A stretch of 5,451 nt of DNA from Acidobacteriota bacterium (lineage in GTDB: Bacteria; Acidobacteriota; UBA890; WLXD01), in assembly GCA_022571615.1 (NCBI GenBank), contig JACZXM010000246.1:1-5451 (forward strand), read 5' to 3'. Shown here in pieces: positions 1 to 3,342 of this stretch; within the stretch, counting starts at the first letter, position 1, and each line of letters begins with the position of its first letter. The notes under the pieces are model-generated. The model ran no database searches. It was given only the letters and a program-made list of their open reading frames with translations, and had not been told where the DNA came from. Both the position numbers and the translations under genes were made by a program.

Positions 1-717
1 ACTGTCGGGGTGGCAGCCGACGTAGAAGTCGTGGTAACCGCCGCGCTCGTTGCTCCCTACCGGCACCTTGGCCACCAGCGCGTCGTCCATGTGTCCCTCG
101 ACGACGTGCGCCATGTCGTAGACGTGGGCACTCGGCCCACGTATGGTCGCGAACAACAGCGGGCGCCCGTTGGAGTGCTGGTACATGAAGATATTGTGGA
201 ACCCACCCGGGTTATCCGGGGCGTGGATGCGGGCCACTTCCTTGACGCTGGCCGGATCCGGAAGCCCGGTAACATCGAGCACCACGGCGCCAAGATCCGC
301 GTCGGGACCGCCCTGCCCGAATTGCAGGGATTGCACGACGTAGGTGCGGTCCTTCCACTGGAAGTACTTGACGTCCATGCCGCCGAGAGGAAGGTGGAGA
401 TCCTGATCGTTGATACGCCAGCGGTACAGCACCTTTGGGTGGCGCGGATCCGACAGATCGATGATGTCGGTCCCCTTCTCACCGTGAGATCCGTAGACCA
501 TGCGGCCGACGTACGCGTAGGGACGATCGAGATCCTGCTCGAGTTCGATATCGGAGACATTGAGACGCGGTCCCAGCGGAAGGTGCGACAGCACCTCGAT
601 GTTGTCGCTCCCGGGCTTGTCGGGCGTCCACTGCTGCGCCGTAGGGTGTGCGATCGCTGAGGACCAGCAAGCGGTGAGCATTAGAGTGACTACGCCCGCT
701 GCGCGGCAAATCTGCAT
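1..717 (-). CDS. Exported LVIVD-repeat-like protein, putative lipoprotein (3' end beyond the window)
   Basis: The minus-strand frame is open from an ATG at 717-715 to the window edge, giving 239 residues with no stop, so the C-terminus is missing. A GAGG ribosome binding site lies 7 bases upstream (728-725). The N-terminus is a short signal peptide. Residues 14-17 (LTAC) fit a lipobox with Cys17 as the lipidated residue; a signal peptidase I site after AIA (residues 21-23) is an alternative. The mature part has beta-propeller-like strands: IIDLSDPRHP (85-94) and AVVLDVT (124-130) resemble the repeats of the LVIVD family of secreted propeller proteins. There is also a His-rich stretch near HNIFMYQHSNG (154-164) and GGYHDFY near the end. 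Family members have no well-defined reaction, so I assign no function beyond an extracytoplasmic propeller protein. The frame has normal codon bias and clear protein-like composition; the plus-strand frames over it are Arg/Val/His-rich shadows. Existence is near certain, family fairly sure, lipidation inferred. Confidence 0.85.
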   Translation of the reverse strand, partial: MQICRAAGVVTLMLTACWSSAIAHPTAQQWTPDKPGSDNIEVLSHLPLGPRLNVSDIELEQDLDRPYAYVGRMVYGSHGEKGTDIIDLSDPRHPKVLYRWRINDQDLHLPLGGMDVKYFQWKDRTYVVQSLQFGQGGPDADLGAVVLDVTGLPDPASVKEVARIHAPDNPGGFHNIFMYQHSNGRPLLFATIRGPSAHVYDMAHVVEGHMDDALVAKVPVGSNERGGYHDFYVGCHPDS

Positions 718-724
718 TCACGGA

Positions 725-728
725 CCTC
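725..728 (-). promoter_or_regulatory. Ribosome binding site of the exported LVIVD-like gene
   Basis: GAGG on the minus strand, 7 bases before the ATG at 717. It supports this start over the internal ATG at codon 13, which would remove most of the signal peptide. Confidence 0.6.
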
Positions 729-851
729 GTTGGGAAGGGGGAGTATCGAACGAAGAACGATCCTAATATGGTATCGGGACGGTGGTCGTGTCCAGCCGCA
801 CCACCCATTTTCGCGCAGTCCACCCGCCGGTCGCCCGCAGCGACCGCAGTC

Positions 852-858
852 GAGGAGA
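852..858 (+). promoter_or_regulatory. Strong ribosome binding site deciding the glycosyltransferase start (TTG)
   Basis: GAGGAGA lies 8 bases before an in-frame TTG at 867-869. This places translation initiation immediately before the first conserved strand of the glycosyltransferase (RIAIAS). The upstream in-frame ATG at 768 would add 33 residues unlike any GT-B N-terminus and lacks a comparable site. Confidence 0.7.
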
Positions 859-866
859 ACGTCGCG

Positions 867-1847
867 TTGGCCTCCAGACCGTTGCGCATTGCCATCGCCT
901 CGACGGAGAAGGGTTGGCATGGCGGTGAGGAACAGGCGCGCTTGCTGGCCGAGGGGCTGCGTGATCGTGGGCAGGAATGTCGAGTCCTGGCCCAACGCGG
1001 CGGGGCGTTTGCAGAGCGAATGCGGGCAGCCGGCTTCGAGACCCAGACCTTCGCCGGCTCGGGACACTCCCCTGCAGCGCTCTTGCGCCTGCGGCTGGGG
1101 TTTCAGGAGCGGCCTGTTGACGTCCTGCACGCCAATGACCCGCACGCCCTGACTGCCGCCGGATTGGCCTCGCGTGGCATCCGTATCCCGGTCCGCATCG
1201 CCGCTCGCCGGGTGGCGTTCAAACCCCGCACGCCGCTTGCCTACCGGTGGCTTGCCGATCATGTGATCTGCGTCTCTGGTGCGGCGCGCCGTCGCTGCCT
1301 GGATGCCGGCATACCGGAGGGCAGGATCTCGGTCGTGTACGACGGTGTCGACCCGAACCGAATCGTGACGGCCTCGCGAGCGCGTGGGCGTCGTATCCTC
1401 GAGCTGGCGCCGGAAACACCGGCCCTGCTGTCGGTGGCGGCATTGGAGGAATGCAAGGGACACCGCACCTTGATCGAAGCGTTCGTGTCGGTGCTGGCCG
1501 CCTTCCCGCGCGCAAGGCTCGTGCTTGCCGGCGCGGGCTCACGCCAGACGGCACTGCGGGCTCTGGCACGCAGGCGGGGTGTCGACAGCCAACTTGACTG
1601 GCTGGGGCACCGATCCGACGTGCCTGATCTGATCGCCGCTGTCGATGTGCTTGTCCTGGCCTCCACCACCGAGGGCCTTGGCTCCTCGCTCATCGAGGCC
1701 ATGCTTGCGGCGCGGGCCATCGTCTCCACCAGGGTGGGAGGTGTTCCCGAGCTGCTGGGGACCCGGCCTCTCGAGCCCGAGCTCGCCGAGTGGCCTCCTT
1801 CGCTCGGAGGTTCCTTCGTTCGTCGAGGATCCGAAAGACGACCATAA
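867..1847 (+). CDS. Family-4 type glycosyltransferase, C-terminally truncated
   Basis: A GT-B fold, retaining type glycosyltransferase (GT4-like), cytoplasmic or at the inner membrane face, expected to move a sugar from a nucleotide-sugar donor to a cell-surface glycan or lipid; the substrate is not visible. Numbered from the TTG (326 residues), the N-terminal acceptor domain begins RIAIAS and has a Gly-Gly at 19-20 (WHGGEEQ). A linker segment reads CVSGAARRRCLDAG, then RISVVYDGVD, the usual entry to the donor domain. The donor domain has LLSVAALEECKGH, then E269-x7-E277 (TTEGLGSSLIEAM) and VGGVPELL, classic GT4 signatures. After Gly298 (base 1760) the family pattern, normally DGxTGLLVPP and a final helical region, is absent from all three forward frames. 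Instead 28 unrelated residues run to the stop. The break coincides with the start of phage sequence on the opposite strand, so the gene is probably disrupted and inactive. A longer form from ATG 768 is possible but unlikely. Confidence 0.88.
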   Translation: MASRPLRIAIASTEKGWHGGEEQARLLAEGLRDRGQECRVLAQRGGAFAERMRAAGFETQTFAGSGHSPAALLRLRLGFQERPVDVLHANDPHALTAAGLASRGIRIPVRIAARRVAFKPRTPLAYRWLADHVICVSGAARRRCLDAGIPEGRISVVYDGVDPNRIVTASRARGRRILELAPETPALLSVAALEECKGHRTLIEAFVSVLAAFPRARLVLAGAGSRQTALRALARRRGVDSQLDWLGHRSDVPDLIAAVDVLVLASTTEGLGSSLIEAMLAARAIVSTRVGGVPELLGTRPLEPELAEWPPSLGGSFVRRGSERRP

Positions 1848-1926
1848 CTCCGGCCATGATGATCAGGCCGCCTAACCCCAGCACCACGGAGACCCAGATA
1901 CCGCCATTGCTGGCCAGAAGAATCAC
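1690..1926 (-). CDS. Small single-pass membrane protein of the lysis operon, reading across the junction
   Basis: A GTG at 1926-1924 overlaps the stop of the preceding holin-like gene as GTGA, the same coupling style as its neighbours, and gives a 78-residue frame. Residues about 10-31 are a strong membrane segment (IWVSVVLGLGGLIIMAG onward). A very basic tail follows (RILDERRNLRAKEATRRAR). From about residue 56 the frame lies in the antisense of the glycosyltransferase (positions below about 1760) and turns into Trp/Pro/Arg-rich shadow sequence. The natural C-terminus of the phage protein has probably been lost, or replaced by host-derived residues. The family is not recognised; small one-segment proteins beside endolysins can act in lysis as holins or antiholins, but that is inference from position only. 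Confidence 0.55.
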   Translation of the reverse strand: MILLASNGGIWVSVVLGLGGLIIMAGVMVVFRILDERRNLRAKEATRRARAREAGSPAAREHLPPWWRRWPAPQAWPR

Positions 1927-2135
1927 GGCTTCAGAGTCGCCCTCGGATTCCTCGAGGCCTCCGCAGCATCCACTTTGGCGATGCCAAAGATGCCCGCGGC
2001 AATTGCCGTGGCGGAGGCTGCGAGCACGACGGACCACTCGACCTCGCCGGCGAAGGCCTTCACTAGGTAGGGGGAGATGGCGCCGAAAATCAGCGCCCAG
2101 GTTTTACGGCTTTTGAGTCGTTCACCGAGTGTCAT
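1923..2135 (-). CDS. Holin-like two-segment membrane protein
   Basis: A 70-residue protein starting at the ATG at 2135-2133, which overlaps the upstream stop as ATGA. A longer in-frame start at 2225 would add 30 His/Trp-rich residues that only shadow the upstream gene, so it is rejected. There is a basic N-terminus (LGERLKSRK), a first membrane segment at about 12-28 (TWALIFGAISPYLVKAF), a short acidic turn (GEVEW), a second segment at about 35-53 (VVLAASATAIAAGIFGIA) and a polar tail rich in Arg and Lys. Size, two-helix layout and position two genes after the endolysin match small phage holins that form the membrane lesion releasing or activating the endolysin. The exact family is not certain. 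The Ala/Gly-rich second helix suits oligomerisation. It could instead be an antiholin. Confidence 0.75.
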   Translation of the reverse strand: MTLGERLKSRKTWALIFGAISPYLVKAFAGEVEWSVVLAASATAIAAGIFGIAKVDAAEASRNPRATLKP

Positions 2136-2326
2136 GGTGTGAAGACGTATCGCACAATGATGGCTATCGCGCCACTGATACCACTCGAGATGATGGCTAC
2201 CTTCACCTGCAGTTTGCCGATGCACTTCTCGAGTCGATCCACCGCGATCTCAACTTTCGTGATGGCCTCGGTTTGGTGACTGACCTTGGTTTCCAGGACG
2301 GCGATCTTCGTTTCGTCGGTGGGCAT
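2132..2326 (-). CDS. Coiled-coil protein with C-terminal membrane anchor, XhlA-like
   Basis: A 64-residue protein whose ATG (2326-2324) overlaps the endolysin stop as TAATG. Residues 1-42 form a predicted coiled coil with hydrophobic positions at I8, L11, V15, I22, V25, V29, L32, I36 and L39. Residues about 43-62 are a single membrane helix (VAIISSGISGAIAIIVRYVF). This layout, a soluble heptad-repeat domain followed by one C-terminal helix, is the one seen in XhlA-type phage proteins that act with a holin and an endolysin in lysis. The likeness is in architecture and context, not proven by sequence. Cys35 sits near the end of the coil and could bridge a dimer. It may modulate the neighbouring holin-like protein, whose translation it is coupled to through ATGA. 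Confidence 0.7.
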   Translation of the reverse strand: MPTDETKIAVLETKVSHQTEAITKVEIAVDRLEKCIGKLQVKVAIISSGISGAIAIIVRYVFTP

Positions 2327-2835
2327 TATGACTTGGGCCTCCTTTCGGCGTGTGTGCGCCAGTGGCGGACCTCAACATGCGGCCAGTCTCGAGGCTCGTT
2401 CCAGAAGGCACCGGGCTCGAGTTCCTCGGCGTTGACCAGGGCCGCGGCGGCAGGGATGAGCGCCCAGCGGGGGTCTCTGTCCTCTGCCCACTTGCCGTCT
2501 ACCAGGATCACGAAGTCCACGGCCAGCGATGCCGGCTTGCCATCTGCGGTGAGGCAGCAGTGCGCCGTTTCCTCTGGGGGTGCCTTGGTAACGATCTGCT
2601 TGGGGTTCTCGACAAACCACGCCCCGTTGACCCGCGTGCGCCCACGCTGGAACAGCACCATCTGCTCAGCGGGGTCTCGCCACGTGGACGCGACATGCAC
2701 CTCTACCTTCTCTTGCTCTGTCGGGCGCTCTCTGAGCCACCCCTGCATGATCCGCAGCATATGCTCGGCCTGAGCTCGCAAGGGAGCCCAGACCAGTTGC
2801 AGCTGCGTCTGGTCACGTGAGGCGTTGAATGACAT
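2326..2835 (-). CDS. M15-type peptidase, phage endolysin
   Basis: A 169-residue zinc peptidase that should cut a peptide bond in the peptidoglycan stem peptide (D-Ala carboxypeptidase or L-Ala-D-Glu type) to lyse the host. The frame contains the M15 signature in order. ASTWRDPAEQMVLFQRG (49-65) holds the conserved Arg53 and Gln58. AHCCLTADGKPASLAVDF (91-108) gives zinc ligands His92 and Asp107, in the phage variant with a DGxPA insertion between them. DWPHVEVRHW (150-159) gives the last zinc ligand, His153, in a DxPH motif with Asp150 as candidate catalytic acid. There is no signal peptide, so it needs a holin to reach the wall; holin-like genes follow directly. The ATG overlaps the stop of the lipoprotein gene as TGATG, and upstream there is only a weak GGA, suggesting coupled translation. 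Length fits stand-alone phage M15 enzymes with no separate cell-wall-binding domain. Cleavage specificity cannot be read. Confidence 0.88.
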   Translation of the reverse strand: MSFNASRDQTQLQLVWAPLRAQAEHMLRIMQGWLRERPTEQEKVEVHVASTWRDPAEQMVLFQRGRTRVNGAWFVENPKQIVTKAPPEETAHCCLTADGKPASLAVDFVILVDGKWAEDRDPRWALIPAAAALVNAEELEPGAFWNEPRDWPHVEVRHWRTHAERRPKS

Positions 2836-3119
2836 CAGCGGATTTCCGAGATGCGACAGATGAGCGGCGCTGAAGCGTGGCAGATCTTGTAGACACCTGC
2901 GAGGCTCCGAATGGCCTGGCCGATGCTGATACCGTAGTGCTCCTCAAGCTCGCGGCTGGCTGCCTCATCGAGCTCAAAGTCGCCGAGTTTACCCTTGATG
3001 ATCTCGATACCATCCCAGCTGCATATGACTGTCGCAACACTGCTCTGGATGAACTCTTCCTCCGAAACTCCACAGGCCAAGAAGAGAGCGAGAGCAGTAA
3101 TGGCGACCCAGCGGGGCAT
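2835..3119 (-). CDS. Small putative lipoprotein of the lysis operon
   Basis: A 94-residue protein whose ATG (3119-3117) directly abuts the TAG stop of the preceding gene (3122-3120). The N-terminus is a signal sequence: MPR, a hydrophobic run AITALALFLA, then Cys16. FLAC is a relaxed lipobox, since Phe at -3 is not the usual Leu/Val/Ile, so a plain secreted protein is possible. The rest is acidic and mainly helical-looking (residues 47-60 LGDFELDEAASRELEE region) with three more cysteines, at 33, 80 and 88, which could form disulfides in the periplasm. I do not recognise the family. Sitting directly before an endolysin, it could be a lysis lipoprotein (a spanin-like role) or a moron affecting the host envelope, but no Rz-like partner is seen. 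An alternative 152-residue frame over the same bases is Ser/Arg-rich and lacks these features. Confidence 0.65.
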   Translation of the reverse strand: MPRWVAITALALFLACGVSEEEFIQSSVATVICSWDGIEIIKGKLGDFELDEAASRELEEHYGISIGQAIRSLAGVYKICHASAPLICRISEIR

Positions 3120-3329
3120 CTACAGGCCAGCGTCCGTTTTAGCCGCAGCCTCAATCTCGGCGCCAGTCGCCGGCAGCGCGACAGTGGTGTCGCCGTTGAG
3201 TCTACCGCCATCCGTCGGATTCTCCGCGTTCCATTCAATAATCGCTTGAGCCGGAATGATCGTGTATGCACCGCCTCCGTCCTTCTCCATTTCGTGTTTT
3301 ACAAGAATTCTAACCAATGCCATCGCCAT
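3120..3329 (-). CDS. Unknown 69-residue phage protein
   Basis: An ATG at 3329 is preceded by a GGGGGA ribosome binding site (3342-3337) that overlaps the stop codon of the tail gene. The protein begins MAMALVRILVKHEMEKDGGG, continues as a mixed strand-like segment (AYTIIPAQAIIEWNAENP), and ends with an Ala-rich helical stretch (TGAEIEAAAKTDAGL). There is no signal peptide, membrane segment or cysteine. I do not recognise the family. Its place between the tail-fibre gene and the lysis genes would suit a small tail accessory protein or an uncharacterised late protein. A second in-frame ATG two codons downstream is possible. Confidence 0.65.
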   Translation of the reverse strand: MAMALVRILVKHEMEKDGGGAYTIIPAQAIIEWNAENPTDGGRLNGDTTVALPATGAEIEAAAKTDAGL

Positions 3330-3336
3330 GATTTCG

Positions 3337-3342
3337 TCCCCC
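3337..3342 (-). promoter_or_regulatory. Ribosome binding site of the 69-residue gene, overlapping the tail gene stop
   Basis: GGGGGA on the minus strand, 7 bases before the ATG at 3329. Its first G is the last base of the TAG stop (3344-3342) of the tail-fibre gene, so initiation here is probably coupled to termination there. Confidence 0.6.

Larger units (their letters stand above)
718..866. promoter_or_regulatory. Divergent intergenic region, presumed promoters of both host genes
   Basis: The 149 bases separate two divergently transcribed genes, so both promoters should lie here or just inside the flanking genes. A TAATAT at 764-769 is the only clearly AT-rich hexamer. It could be a -10 element on either strand, but I find no convincing -35 partner at 16-18 bases, so no individual promoter is called. 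No operator-like inverted repeat is evident. Confidence 0.4.

Noticed and set aside
10..660. A 216-residue plus-strand reading frame over the left host gene
   Set aside because: It is His/Val/Arg-rich with no domain, and is the exact shadow of the minus-strand exported protein, which has a signal peptide, ribosome binding site and LVIVD-like motifs.
690..1729. Long minus-strand frames (257, 116 and 156 residues) under the glycosyltransferase
   Set aside because: Low-complexity Arg/Ser/Ala composition typical of antisense frames in high-GC DNA; the plus strand encodes a clear GT-B protein.
1740..1800. Insertion sequence or Mu-like transposable phage end
   Set aside because: No TG/CA terminal pattern, terminal inverted repeat or target duplication can be recognised from one end alone, and no transposase is in the window.
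1794..1810. CCTCC/GGAGG hairpin as a rho-independent terminator
   Set aside because: The stem is only 5 bp and no T-run follows on either strand.
2136..2225. An upstream ATG at 2225 giving a 100-residue holin-like protein
   Set aside because: The extra 30 residues are His/Trp-rich and only overlap the coiled-coil gene; the ATG at 2135 has the ATGA coupling and starts right before the first membrane helix.
2813..3271. A 152-residue minus-strand frame overlapping the lipoprotein and the 69-residue gene
   Set aside because: Ser/Arg-rich with no signal peptide or motif; the alternative pair of genes has a good ribosome binding site, abutting stop/start and a signal sequence.
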